Of a stretch of 64,000 bases of DNA, positions 45,164 to 54,307 are shown in pieces. The translations under genes were made by a program, and so were the position numbers. Origin of the DNA: REEB95 sp035632055 (lineage in GTDB: Bacteria > Pseudomonadota > Alphaproteobacteria > ATCC43930 > CGMCC-115725); assembly GCA_035632055.1 (NCBI GenBank), contig DASQHO010000103.1:1-64000 (forward strand). Reading direction: 5' to 3'. Under the pieces are notes generated by a model that did not search any database, was not told the origin of the DNA, and saw only the letters and a list, made by a program, of their open reading frames with translations. Each line of letters opens with the position of its first letter. The stretch's first letter is position 1.

Positions 45164-46547
45164 GCTTTGCCGCCTCCGCCCCCGCGATGCGCCCAAACAC
45201 GGTGCCGATGGTCATGCCGAAGCCAGCGAGATAGCCGCGGCCGAGGATGTTGCCCGCCATGATCTCGCCCGCGGCGAACAGATTCTTGGCACGCGCGCCG
45301 TTGCGCATGACGACGCACGCGCGATCGTCCACCTTGACACCGAGATAGGTGAAAGTGATACCCGGCCGCAGCGGGTAGGCGACATAGGGCGGCGTGTCGA
45401 TGCGCTGCGCCCAGTGCGATTTGGCGGGCGCCAGCCCATCGGTGCGGCAATCGTCGAGGATCTTGTCGTTGAACCGGCCGGGCTGCACCGCCGCGTTATA
45501 GGCATGCAGGGTTTTTCCCAGCGCCACGCGATCGAGTGTGAGCTTGTCGGCGAGTTCGTCGATCGTCGCCGCGATGATCGCCGGATACATCGACGGCATG
45601 AACAGCGTCAGGGCCTTCGTGTCGGTGATCCCATAGGCGATCTGGTCTGGCTGCTGTGCGATCAAACGGCCCCAGATGGCATAGCGCTTGGGCCACAGGT
45701 CCTCGCCCTCATCGTAGAAGCGCCGCGCGTCGCGGTTGACGACGATGCTGAACGGAATCGCGTCGAGACGCGTGACGATGCCGCCGTCGAATTTCGGCGC
45801 GCGCGCGTCGATCGCGACCGCGTGGCATTGCGTTGGATCGCCGACCGGCATCACGCCTTGGTCGAGCAGATTGCGCAGCACCCGGCCCTTCGCATAGGGC
45901 GTGCCGCGGATCAGGAAATTGTCGGCCGCTGCGCCCCAATATTGTTTGAGCCATTCGATGTTCGCCTGAAAGCCGCCTGCTGCCACGACGACTGATTTGG
46001 CGCGCAACGTCAGGCTCTCGCCGGCCGACTCAACCTCGACCGATTCGACCGCACCGTCCCGCAAATGCAGGTCCCGGACTTCGGAGTCATAACGGACGGT
46101 GACGCCGAGCCGCTCGGCCGTCCGGTAATAGGCGTTGAGCAAGGCCTTGCCGCCGCCGAGGAAGAACGCGTTGGTTCGCGACAGGCTGAGCGTACCCGAC
46201 AGTGACGGCTGGAAGCGGACACCGTGGCGGGCCATCCACGCCAGCGCCGGCGCCGATTCACGGATCGCCAAGTGCGCCAGCGCCTCGTCGGTTTCGCCGC
46301 CGGTGACCCGCCGCAGATCATCCCAATATTCGTCTTCGGCATAGGCTTCGGTCAGCGTCGCGGTCGGCGCGGCATGCATGACCCGGAAATTGCGCGTGTG
46401 CCGGCTGTTGCCGCCGCGGAACGCGCGCGGCGCATGCTCGGCCAGCAAGACGCTGGCGCCGGCTTCACGGGCGGCGATTGCGGCGCACAGCGCGGCATTG
46501 CCGCCACCCGCCACTAGCACGTCGTACGACCCAGCCAGACCGGTCAT
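45150..46547 (-). CDS. tcuA: FAD-dependent tricarballylate dehydrogenase
   Basis: A 465-residue flavoprotein of the fumarate-reductase/succinate-dehydrogenase group. The FAD loop VLVAGGGNAALCAAIAARE and the segment FRGGNSRHTRNFRVMH near the N-terminus are characteristic of TcuA. GILVAAGG-type strand (SVVVAAGGFQANIEW) and the C-terminal NLFAAGEIMAGNILGRGYLAG fit FAD binding. It oxidises tricarballylate to cis-aconitate. It lies about 70 bases downstream of nadC, on the same strand, and may be part of the nad transcript. No tcuC or tcuR is present. Confidence 0.9.
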   Translation of the reverse strand: MTGLAGSYDVLVAGGGNAALCAAIAAREAGASVLLAEHAPRAFRGGNSRHTRNFRVMHAAPTATLTEAYAEDEYWDDLRRVTGGETDEALAHLAIRESAPALAWMARHGVRFQPSLSGTLSLSRTNAFFLGGGKALLNAYYRTAERLGVTVRYDSEVRDLHLRDGAVESVEVESAGESLTLRAKSVVVAAGGFQANIEWLKQYWGAAADNFLIRGTPYAKGRVLRNLLDQGVMPVGDPTQCHAVAIDARAPKFDGGIVTRLDAIPFSIVVNRDARRFYDEGEDLWPKRYAIWGRLIAQQPDQIAYGITDTKALTLFMPSMYPAIIAATIDELADKLTLDRVALGKTLHAYNAAVQPGRFNDKILDDCRTDGLAPAKSHWAQRIDTPPYVAYPLRPGITFTYLGVKVDDRACVVMRNGARAKNLFAAGEIMAGNILGRGYLAGFGMTIGTVFGRIAGAEAAKHARH

Positions 46548-46616
46548 CGCCCGCGATCAAACGGCGAAAACCGGTTGCGCCGCAAGCGCAACCGTCGGGC
46601 ACCGGCTGCGCCGGGC

Positions 46617-47465
46617 CTAGCGCCAGTCGAGTCCGATGTCGAGCGTCGTGACGCTGTGGGTAAGCCAGCCGCTCGACAGCAGATCGACGCCTGTGGCTGC
46701 AACCACCGGCGCGGTCTCCGACGTGATGCGGCCGGACGCTTCGGTAGCCAGGCGACCGCCGACCATAGCGACGGCGCGGCGCAAATCGTCGAGGCTCATA
46801 TTGTCGAGTAGCACGGCGTCGACTTTGAGCTGCAGAGCCTCTTCGAGCTGCTGCAGTGTATCGACTTCAAGCTCGATCTTGACCAAATGGCCGATGGCTG
46901 CGCGGGCGCGCGCCACCGCCGCCGTGAGGCTGCCGGCCGCGGCGATATGATTGTCTTTGATGAGCACGCCGTCATCGAGACCGAAGCGATGATTGAAGCC
47001 GCCGCCGACGCGCACCGCATATTTCTGCAAGGCACGCAAACCCGGCATGGTCTTGCGCGTACATACCAGGCGCGCGCGGTGACCTTTGATCGATTGCACG
47101 ATCGCCGCTGCGGCCGACGCAATGCCGCTCAGATGGCATAGGAAGTTGAGCGCGACGCGCTCGGCCGTCAGGATGCCGCGCGTTGGACCAGTGATTGTCG
47201 CGATCGTTTCGCCGGCGGCGACGGCGCAGCCGTCGGGCCGCAAAGTTTCGATTTTAAGCGCGGGTTCGATCAGCCGAAACGCGATCGCCGCACAGTCGAG
47301 TCCGGCGACCACGCCGGCTTTCCGCGCGACGAGCGCCGTCGCCGCGCGCATGTCGGCGGGCACGATCGCATCCGTCGTGATGTCGCCGGCACGGCCGAGA
47401 TCTTCGAGCAGCGCCGCGCGGACCAGCGGCTCGATCATGATTGTCGGCAGCGGCGGCACGGTCAT
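46617..47465 (-). CDS. nadC: Nicotinate-nucleotide pyrophosphorylase
   Basis: A 282-residue quinolinate phosphoribosyltransferase that makes nicotinate mononucleotide from quinolinate and PRPP. LREDLGRAGDITTDAI-type opening (LLEDLGRAGDITTDAIVP), the CTRKTMPGLRALQKYAV substrate motif, HRFGLDDGVLIKDNH and the phosphate-binding SSGWLTHSVTTLDIGLD are intact. It follows nadB by 3 bases, completing nadA-nadB-nadC. Confidence 0.96.
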   Translation of the reverse strand: MTVPPLPTIMIEPLVRAALLEDLGRAGDITTDAIVPADMRAATALVARKAGVVAGLDCAAIAFRLIEPALKIETLRPDGCAVAAGETIATITGPTRGILTAERVALNFLCHLSGIASAAAAIVQSIKGHRARLVCTRKTMPGLRALQKYAVRVGGGFNHRFGLDDGVLIKDNHIAAAGSLTAAVARARAAIGHLVKIELEVDTLQQLEEALQLKVDAVLLDNMSLDDLRRAVAMVGGRLATEASGRITSETAPVVAATGVDLLSSGWLTHSVTTLDIGLDWR

Positions 47466-47468
47466 GTC

Positions 47469-49010
47469 CTATGCCCCCACCGCCACACGCTTATCCTCAA
47501 TGTCGAGCAGGCGCTTCACATCAGCGAGCCGCAGAAGAGAGCGGCGTGCGCCGGCGGAAGAACGCGCGCGGAAGTCGGTGCGGGCGTGGCTGCCGCGGCT
47601 TTCCCGCCGCTGCAACGCCGCGGCCGCGACGAACAACCCGACGAGCGCCGGATCGGCTGCCGCACCGACGCCGAACGCGAGCGGCGCCAGCGCTTCCAGC
47701 GCTGCGTCCAGCCCGTCGTGATTGCGCAATACGCCGACGCGTTGTGCCATGATTCCGCGAACGCCGTCAGTCCGCGACGATGGCAGCAGCGGCGGCACAT
47801 ACGCCGGCCGCGTCGGCCGCCGCGTTGTGCCGCCGACCGATTCCGCGACCGTCCGGCCGGCGACGCACGCTTCGAGCAGTGAATTGCTGGCCAGGCGATT
47901 CGCGCCGTGGAGGCCGGTGGCAGCGGCTTCGCCAACCGCCCAAAGGCCGGCAATTGAGCTGCGTCCCGCCGCGTCGACTGCGATGCCACCCATGTGATAA
48001 TGCGCCGCCGCGCGCACCGGTATGGGATCCACTGCCGGATCGATGCCAGCGGCCCGGCAGGCGGCTGCCACGCCGGGAAACCGTTTGGCGAACCGGCTGC
48101 CGAGCGCGCGTCGTGCATCCAGAAACACGCGACGGCCGGCGGCGGTTTCGTGCCACACCGCGCGCGCGACGATGTCGCGCGGCTCGAGCTCGGCGCGCGG
48201 ATGATCGGCCATGATCCGGCGCCCAGCCGCATCCACGAGCAGCGCGCCTTCACCGCGCACCGCTTCGCTGATCAGCGGCATTGGATCCTGGCCGGTGGCC
48301 AGCGCGGTCGGATGGAACTGGACGAATTCCATGTTGGCGAGCACTGCGCCCGCCCGGGCGGCCAGCGCGAGACCCTGTCCGATCGCAGTCAGTGGATTGG
48401 TCGTCTCACGATAAAGGCCGCCGATACCGCCGGTAGCGATCACGACACGCGCGGTCGGCAGGACGACGGGCCTATCATCGGCAGCCGCGAGCACGCCGAC
48501 AACGGCGCCGTCCTCGACGATCAGCCGCCGTGCCTCGACGCCCTCGAGAACCGCGATTGATGGTGTTCGCCGGACCGCTTCCACCAGCGCCATCGTGATC
48601 GCCCGGCCGGTGCCATCGCCAGCGGCGTGAACGATGCGGCGGCGCCCGTGGCCGGCTTCGAGGCCGAGCCTATAGCGTCCATCCGGCGCGCGATCGAACG
48701 CAGTGCCGTGGCGAACCAGTTCGGCCAGCGCCGCCGGACCGGACGCGGTGATGCGTTCGACCGCGACGGCGTCGCACAGGCCGTCGCCCGCAGCGATGGT
48801 ATCGGCCGCATGGCGCGCCGGATCGTCGTCCTCCCCGACGGCGACGGCGATACCGCCTTGCGCCCAAACACTGGCACAGCCCGAGCCGAGCGGCGCTTTG
48901 GCCAAGACGATGACGGGTTCGGGCGCGAGATGCAGCGCCGTCATCAGACCGGCGATGCCGGCGCCGATGACGACCGGACAGCCCGCAGCGGCTGCAGGGC
49001 TCGCGACCAT
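47469..49010 (-). CDS. nadB: L-aspartate oxidase
   Basis: A 513-residue flavoenzyme that oxidises aspartate to iminoaspartate, the first step of NAD synthesis. The FAD loop VVIGAGIAGLMTALHL, the WAQGGIAVAVG motif, EFVQFHPTAL and the HYHMGGIAVD motif are present. The last 60 residues are divergent and Arg/Ala-rich. The start at 49010 (MVASPAAAAG) is chosen because the upstream frame lies in nadA. It is 5 bases downstream of nadA, and its unstable product is used by NadA at once. Confidence 0.94.
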   Translation of the reverse strand: MVASPAAAAGCPVVIGAGIAGLMTALHLAPEPVIVLAKAPLGSGCASVWAQGGIAVAVGEDDDPARHAADTIAAGDGLCDAVAVERITASGPAALAELVRHGTAFDRAPDGRYRLGLEAGHGRRRIVHAAGDGTGRAITMALVEAVRRTPSIAVLEGVEARRLIVEDGAVVGVLAAADDRPVVLPTARVVIATGGIGGLYRETTNPLTAIGQGLALAARAGAVLANMEFVQFHPTALATGQDPMPLISEAVRGEGALLVDAAGRRIMADHPRAELEPRDIVARAVWHETAAGRRVFLDARRALGSRFAKRFPGVAAACRAAGIDPAVDPIPVRAAAHYHMGGIAVDAAGRSSIAGLWAVGEAAATGLHGANRLASNSLLEACVAGRTVAESVGGTTRRPTRPAYVPPLLPSSRTDGVRGIMAQRVGVLRNHDGLDAALEALAPLAFGVGAAADPALVGLFVAAAALQRRESRGSHARTDFRARSSAGARRSLLRLADVKRLLDIEDKRVAVGA

Positions 49011-49015
49011 GGGCG

Positions 49016-49987
49016 CTAGACCGCCAACATGCGTTCGACGGCGCGGCGCGCCGGAGCGGCAACGGCCGGATCGATCGTCACCTCGTGCGTCAGGCTTTCG
49101 AGCGAGCGACGAATGTTGGACAAGGTGATGCGCTTCATGTGTGGGCACAGATTGCACGGCCGCACGAAGGCGGTTTCCGGGTGCTCGAGCGCCACGTTGT
49201 CGCTCATTGAGCATTCGGTGAGGAGCACGACGCGCGCCGGACGCTTGGTCGCGACGTAATTGGACATGGCTGCCGTCGAACCCGCGAAGTCGGCGACGGC
49301 GACCACGTCCGGCGGACATTCCGGATGCGCCAGCACGATGATGTCGGGATGGTCGGTGCGCAGCGAATGAACCTCGGCGGCGGTGAAGCGCTCGTGTACT
49401 TCACAGTGGCCGTGCCAGGCGATGATCTCGACCTTGGTCTCGGCCGCGACATTGCGCGCCAGATATTCGTCGGGCAGCATGATGACACGCGGCACGCCGA
49501 GAGATTCGACGACGCGTTTGGCGTTCCCCGAGGTGCAGCAGATGTCAGACTCGGCCTTCACCGCGGCCGAGGTGTTGACGTAGCTGACCACCGGCACGCC
49601 GGGATAACGCTGGTGCAGCAGCCGCACGTCGGCCGCCGTGATCGATTCCGCCAACGAGCAGCCCGCTTGGCGATCAGGGATGAGTACCGTCTTGCCGGGA
49701 TTGAGAAGCTTGGCGGTCTCGGCCATGAAGTGCACGCCGGCGAGCACGATCACCCGCGCCGACGTCTTGGCCGCCTCGCGTGCCAAGACCAAGCTGTCGC
49801 CGGTGATATCGGCAACGCAGCGATAGATCTCGGGTGTCTGATAATTGTGCGCCAGGATTACAGCGTCGCGTTCGCGCTTCAGCGCCACGATTGCCGCAAT
49901 ATCGTCGGCGAAAATCGGCCATTCCACCGGCGGGATCACCTGGCGAACACGTTCGTAAAGCTGTTCCAGCGCTATCGTGTCGGGCAT
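49016..49987 (-). CDS. nadA: Quinolinate synthase
   Basis: A 323-residue [4Fe-4S] enzyme that condenses iminoaspartate with dihydroxyacetone phosphate to give quinolinate. AVILAHNYQTPEIY, the QAGCSLAESI Cys, HPECPPDV and the final Cys region PCNLCPHMKRI are the family's cluster-binding sites. It is the first gene of nadABC. Its 5' leader and that of the divergent regulator share a 114-base intergenic region holding two candidate operators. Confidence 0.96.
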   Translation of the reverse strand: MPDTIALEQLYERVRQVIPPVEWPIFADDIAAIVALKRERDAVILAHNYQTPEIYRCVADITGDSLVLAREAAKTSARVIVLAGVHFMAETAKLLNPGKTVLIPDRQAGCSLAESITAADVRLLHQRYPGVPVVSYVNTSAAVKAESDICCTSGNAKRVVESLGVPRVIMLPDEYLARNVAAETKVEIIAWHGHCEVHERFTAAEVHSLRTDHPDIIVLAHPECPPDVVAVADFAGSTAAMSNYVATKRPARVVLLTECSMSDNVALEHPETAFVRPCNLCPHMKRITLSNIRRSLESLTHEVTIDPAVAAPARRAVERMLAV

Positions 49988-49991
49988 TTCC

Positions 49992-50012
49992 TTATACTCT
50001 CTTTGAGCATTT
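49992..50012. promoter_or_regulatory. Candidate NadQ operator, nadA-proximal
   Basis: The plus strand reads TTATACTCTCTTTGAGCATTT. It shares TTAT-CT-T-TTTGA--AT with the second site 62 bases away and is imperfectly palindromic. It overlaps the region just 4 bases before the nadA start, where binding would block transcription or translation initiation. Confidence 0.5.
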
Positions 50013-50053
50013 CAAGGCGCAAAGAAAACGGGCGCAAGTGCCCAAAAACCCAC

Positions 50054-50074
50054 TTATGCTATGTTTGACTATAA
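50054..50074. promoter_or_regulatory. Candidate NadQ operator, regulator-proximal
   Basis: The plus strand reads TTATGCTATGTTTGACTATAA, with TTAT/ATAA ends forming an imperfect palindrome. It resembles the site at 49992-50012, and the two centres are 62 bases apart, close to six helical turns. It lies 28 bases before the regulator start, fitting autoregulation. Confidence 0.5.
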
Positions 50075-50101
50075 CGGCTGTCAAGACGGGGCGGACACGG
50101 G

Positions 50102-51070
50102 GTGAAGGCGACAACCCGAAGCGATAATCGCAGCGAGCATGCGCCCCCATTGGCGAACGCCACGCTCGCGGTCGAGCTGACCGCGGTGATCGTCGCCGTG
50201 ACAGCCGACGAGCCGCGCGTACTCACGTTGCACAACGGCGAGGCCCTGCCCTCGGGTCCGCTGCAATCGCGCCACCATACCCTGCAGAGCGGCGTGCGCT
50301 CGTGGGTCGAGGACCAGACTGGCCACGCGCTCGGATATGTCGAACAGCTCTACACCTTCGCCGACCGTGAGCGCACCCGGGAGGAGGCCGTCGACCGCCG
50401 GATCTCCATCAGCTATCTCGGCCTGGCGCGCGAGCGCAGTGACGGCGATGCCGCGGGCGCGACGTGGCACAATTGGTATCGATTTTTTCCGTGGGAAGAT
50501 TGGCGGCACGGCGCACCGCCCATAATCGCCGGCACGATCCTGCCGCGGCTGCGTCCATGGGCGCGGCAGGGTGCGCCGCCGGTGGCGCGCGAGCGGCGGG
50601 AACGCATCGACGTGGCCTTCGGCGCCAAGCCGCACGGCTGGAACGAGGAGTTCGTGCTGCAACGTTATGAACTCCTCTGGGAAGCCGGCCTCGTAGCCGA
50701 GGCGCGCGGTAAATCCGGCACGACCGAGGCGATCACCGGGATGGCGATGATGCACGATCATCGCCGCATCCTGGCTACTGGCATCGCCCGGCTACGCGCC
50801 AAGATCAAATACCGACCGGTGGTCTTCGAATTGATGCCGGCCAGCTTCACGCTGTTCCAGCTGCAGCGCACAGTCGAAGCGCTCGCCGGCCAGCGGCTGC
50901 ACAAGCAGAATTTCCGCCGCCTTATCGAGCAGCAGGGCTTGGTCGAAGAGACCGGCAAGGTCACGACCGCGACCGGCGGCCGACCGGCGAAGCTGTTCCG
51001 CTTCCGGCGCGCGGTCGTGGTGGAGCGCACGGCCGCCGGCACGAAGCTGCCGCTCTATCGTTCGGGTTGA
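50102..51070 (+). CDS. nadQ: Nudix-related NAD biosynthesis regulator (NadQ type)
   Basis: A 322-residue regulator. Residues about 20-200 are a degenerate Nudix domain lacking the catalytic box (GVRSWVEDQTGH in its place). Residues about 225-315 form a winged helix (FTLFQLQRTVEAL...KQNFRRLIEQQGLVEETG...GRPAKLFRFR). This is the layout of NrtR/NadQ regulators, which sense NAD-related metabolites and repress NAD genes. It is divergent from nadABC, which fits the known link of NadQ to nadABC in alphaproteobacteria. The start is a GTG at 50102, and no ATG occurs early in the frame. Confidence 0.82.
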   Translation: MKATTRSDNRSEHAPPLANATLAVELTAVIVAVTADEPRVLTLHNGEALPSGPLQSRHHTLQSGVRSWVEDQTGHALGYVEQLYTFADRERTREEAVDRRISISYLGLARERSDGDAAGATWHNWYRFFPWEDWRHGAPPIIAGTILPRLRPWARQGAPPVARERRERIDVAFGAKPHGWNEEFVLQRYELLWEAGLVAEARGKSGTTEAITGMAMMHDHRRILATGIARLRAKIKYRPVVFELMPASFTLFQLQRTVEALAGQRLHKQNFRRLIEQQGLVEETGKVTTATGGRPAKLFRFRRAVVVERTAAGTKLPLYRSG

Positions 51071-51259
51071 CGTTTCGGCCTTAACCGCTCGTTAGCCCTA
51101 AGATGTCGGTCTGTATTCGCGGCGCAAATCGCCGGAATCGTCGGCGCGCCTTAACCATGCGCAGCACAGCAAATTGCGGCCAATAACGCCAAATTTACGC
51201 ACCGCCGCTTAAGGTTTCCGCGACGCGCGCCGTGGCGCGCACGAAATTCTCTTCGCGCG

Positions 51260-52816
51260 ATGGTCAACACCCTGGACAGCGATAGCGACAACGGCAGCGT
51301 TGCCACCACTGCCGCAACCGGCTCGCTCGCCGCCAAGACCGTACGTGGCGCCAGCTGGATGGTGACCTGGCGGTTTCTCACCCGTACTCTCGGCGCGCTC
51401 AGCACCTTCGTGCTCGCCCGATTGCTGTCGCCGATGGATTTCGGCCTGGTTGCGCTTGCGGGCGCCTTCGCCCGCGCAATCGACGCCATGGCGACGCTCG
51501 GCATCCAGGACGTAATGCTGCGCGAGAAGCGTCCCGACAACACCTTTTACAGCACCGGCTTCACCCTTGGCCTTATCCGCACCGGTATCGCCGGCCTTGT
51601 CATTGTTGCCGCCGCCTATCCCATCGGCCGCTTTTTCGGCGACGAGCGGCTGAGCCTTATCCTGGTGATCCTCGGCCCGCTGCTCGTGCTCGAGAGTTGC
51701 GAGAATGTCGGCACGCTTGAGTTCCGCCGCCACTTCCGCTTCGGCCGCGATTTCATTCTCTTCGTAGTGCCGCGCGCCGCCTCAGTCGCGGTGACCATCG
51801 GGACCGCCGTCGTTACCCACAGTTACTGGTCGCTGGTCGCCGGCATCGTCGTACTGCGCGTCACGCGCGTCGTGCTCAGCTACGCCATGCACCCGTTCCG
51901 CCCGCGCCTGACGTTGGTTGCTTGGCGGCGGATGCTCGGCATGTCGTCGTGGATCTGGGGCACAAGCGTCGCCGGCTTCGCCCGCGAGCGCTCGGACGCG
52001 TTCATCCTCGGCCGATTGATGAACACCAGTGCCGTCGGTCTGTTCTCGGCATCGCTCGAAGTCGCGCTGCTGCCGATTAGCGAGTTTGTCGAACCCGTGG
52101 GCCGCGCGCTGTACGCCGGCCTTTCAGTGATCCATCACAGCGGCCAAGGCTCGTCGGACACTCTAGCGAAGGCGATGAGCGCGACGCTGTGCATCGTCCT
52201 GCCGGCCGGCGTTGGCATTTCGCTCGTGGCTGCGCCGCTCATTCGCGTCACGTTGGGTGCAACGTGGCTCGCCGGTGTACCGCTTGTCGCGATCATCGCT
52301 CCGTTCGCCGCGTTCTCGGTGATCACGAACATCGGCGCGCTCGGCGTGATGGCGATCGGCAACCCGAAGATCACCACGTTCACGACCGTCGCCATGGCCC
52401 TGCTGCGCGTGCCCCTGTTGCTGGTCGGCGTGATCTTTGGCGGCCTGCCGGGCCTCGCTTGGGCGATCGGCATTGCTTTGGCGCTTGAAGCCGCGATTTA
52501 TGTCGCAGTCCTTGGCCGCGTCACCGGCTTCCGCACCGGCGTTCTGTTTGGCGAAAGCTGGCGGTGCGCGCTGGCGACCGCCGGCATGGCGCTGCTCCTG
52601 GGCTCGCTTGGCCTCGCGTGGAAGCCAGCCGCCGCCACGATGTCGGGCGCGCTGGCTCAGGTGGGCGTCGCTGCCATTGCCGGCGCCTGTGTTTATGCTG
52701 TGACGCTCATCGCGTTGTGGGCAGTCAGCGGTTGCGCCGACGGACCCGAAGCGACGCTGGTACGCGCCGTCGCACGGCGCCTGCCGCTTCCAGTCTTTGG
52801 ACGGCGCGCTACGTGA
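51260..52816 (+). CDS. Wzx-type polysaccharide flippase
   Basis: A 518-residue membrane protein with about 12-14 helices of the oligosaccharide flippase/MOP superfamily. AAKTVRGASWMVTWRFLTRTLG and VLARLLSPMDFGLVALAGAF are the typical first helices of lipid-linked-sugar flippases. Such proteins move a lipid-linked glycan to the periplasmic side of the inner membrane. The stop overlaps the GTG of the deacetylase gene. A cluster of envelope-type genes follows, but no glycosyltransferase is seen, so the cargo is unknown. Confidence 0.88.
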   Translation: MVNTLDSDSDNGSVATTAATGSLAAKTVRGASWMVTWRFLTRTLGALSTFVLARLLSPMDFGLVALAGAFARAIDAMATLGIQDVMLREKRPDNTFYSTGFTLGLIRTGIAGLVIVAAAYPIGRFFGDERLSLILVILGPLLVLESCENVGTLEFRRHFRFGRDFILFVVPRAASVAVTIGTAVVTHSYWSLVAGIVVLRVTRVVLSYAMHPFRPRLTLVAWRRMLGMSSWIWGTSVAGFARERSDAFILGRLMNTSAVGLFSASLEVALLPISEFVEPVGRALYAGLSVIHHSGQGSSDTLAKAMSATLCIVLPAGVGISLVAAPLIRVTLGATWLAGVPLVAIIAPFAAFSVITNIGALGVMAIGNPKITTFTTVAMALLRVPLLLVGVIFGGLPGLAWAIGIALALEAAIYVAVLGRVTGFRTGVLFGESWRCALATAGMALLLGSLGLAWKPAAATMSGALAQVGVAAIAGACVYAVTLIALWAVSGCADGPEATLVRAVARRLPLPVFGRRAT

Positions 52817-53886
52817 GCCGCGATCCCATGATCCTTACGCCGCAAGCGGCCCGGCTGCCGGTCGAGATGCCGCCGCAACTGCTCGTCTTCATCGACACCG
52901 AAGAGGAGTTCGACTGGGGGCGAAATTTTTCGAGCGACGCCCACGGCGTCACGGCGATGAAGCACCAATGGCGCGCACAGACGATCTTCGACCGCTATGG
53001 CGTCAAGCCCGTGTACCTGGTCGACTATCCGGTCGCGTCACAGTCAGCCGGGTATATGCCGTTGCGCGAATTTCTCGCCGACGGACGCTGCGACATCGGT
53101 GCGCATCTGCATCCTTGGGTGACGCCGCCGGTTGAAGAGGCCATCACCGACGAGCATTCCTTCGCCTGCAACCTGCCGCGCGATCTTGAACGCCGCAAAC
53201 TGGCGATCCTCAAAGACGCCATCGAGCGCAATCTGGGCGTTGCGCCGACGATCTATCGTGCCGGCCGCTATGGCGCAGATGCCGAGACCCGCGCGCTACT
53301 CGAGGAACTCGGGTTCCTGATCGATTCCAGCGTCCTTCCGTGGACCGATCTGCGGCCCATCGCCGGTCCGGATTTCCGTCATTGCTCGCCCGATCCGTTC
53401 TGGTTCGGCACCGGCGGCCGCCTACTGGAGATTCCGTTGACCACCGGCTTTCTCGGCCTGCTGCATCGTTTCGGCGAGGTGGTGTTCCCGTGGATCGGCG
53501 GCACGCGCGGCGCGCGGCTGCGGGCGACGGCGATTTGCGCGCGAGCGCGACTGCTCGACCGCATCCGGCTCAGCCCTGAGGGCGTCACCATCGCCGAGGC
53601 CAAGCGACTGACCCGCGCGTTGGTCGAGCGTGGCGAGCAGAAGGTTTTTGTCGTCAGCTATCACAGCCCGTCGCTTGGCGTCGGACATACGCCCTATGTC
53701 CGGACGCGTGCCGACCTCGAGCGGTTCCTCGCCTGGCTCGACGCCTATCTCGAATTCTTCATGGGCGAGCTCGGCGGACGCTCCGCATCGGCGTACGCGA
53801 TTTATCGCGCGATGGAAGCGGCGGCTGGCCGCGCACCGCTGCAAACCACGCAGCCGCCTGGCGAACGCCGCCGGGCCGCCTGCTGA
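52813..53886 (+). CDS. NodB-type polysaccharide deacetylase family protein (WalW-like)
   Basis: A 357-residue protein starting at a GTG that overlaps the flippase stop (GTGA). The NodB fold motifs are present in variant form: FIDTEEEFDWG (motif 1 acid pair), GAHLHPWVTPP (motif 2, His-x-His) and RAGRYGADAET (motif 3). The Asp-Thr-Glu-Glu variant of motif 1 is found in proteins called WalW. It may remove N-acetyl groups from a glycan. Metal binding is plausible but not certain. No signal peptide is seen, which would place it in the cytoplasm. Confidence 0.85.
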   Translation: MSRDPMILTPQAARLPVEMPPQLLVFIDTEEEFDWGRNFSSDAHGVTAMKHQWRAQTIFDRYGVKPVYLVDYPVASQSAGYMPLREFLADGRCDIGAHLHPWVTPPVEEAITDEHSFACNLPRDLERRKLAILKDAIERNLGVAPTIYRAGRYGADAETRALLEELGFLIDSSVLPWTDLRPIAGPDFRHCSPDPFWFGTGGRLLEIPLTTGFLGLLHRFGEVVFPWIGGTRGARLRATAICARARLLDRIRLSPEGVTIAEAKRLTRALVERGEQKVFVVSYHSPSLGVGHTPYVRTRADLERFLAWLDAYLEFFMGELGGRSASAYAIYRAMEAAAGRAPLQTTQPPGERRRAAC

Positions 53887-53899
53887 TGATCGCGTCGGG

Positions 53900-54046
53900 T
53901 TACGAGCGCGTGAACGGTTCCCGGAAGCGCAGATCGGCGCGTCGGCCGAAACCCAATGCCCGCAGGACGAAGCTCGCGGCATTGAGCAGGACGGCGATGA
54001 CGACCAGCACGATCAGGTTCAACGCGAACCAAAGAACATTAACCAT
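53900..54046 (-). CDS. Small membrane protein antisense within the glycan cluster
   Basis: A 48-residue reading frame, MVNVLWFALNLIVLVVIAVL then LNAASFVLRALGFGRRADLRF, with one long hydrophobic helix (about 3-30) and a basic tail. An AAGG site lies 7 bases before the ATG at 54046. It sits on the opposite strand between the deacetylase and ATP-grasp genes. The coherent helix and ribosome site make it plausible, but conservation is unknown. Confidence 0.5.
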   Translation of the reverse strand: MVNVLWFALNLIVLVVIAVLLNAASFVLRALGFGRRADLRFREPFTRS

Positions 54047-54307
54047 GGACGGACCTTTCCCGGTGGTGGCTCTTGACGGCTTTTGCTGGTCAATCAGCAA
54101 CCCGCGTGCCAGAGAAAAATCGCCAAGGTTCCAAAGGGTTTGCCGCCGCGGCAGGAGCACGGCCGCCGCACATTGTCAGAAACTCCGACAGCGTCCGGCG
54201 CCGGCCGGCGCGCAACCGGCCATTTACCTTCCGAATGCTATAGAGGCCGGTCAGAGCGATGGCAGCGGTCGACGCGCCGTGCCGGCGATGCGGCGGATGA
54301 CCGAACG

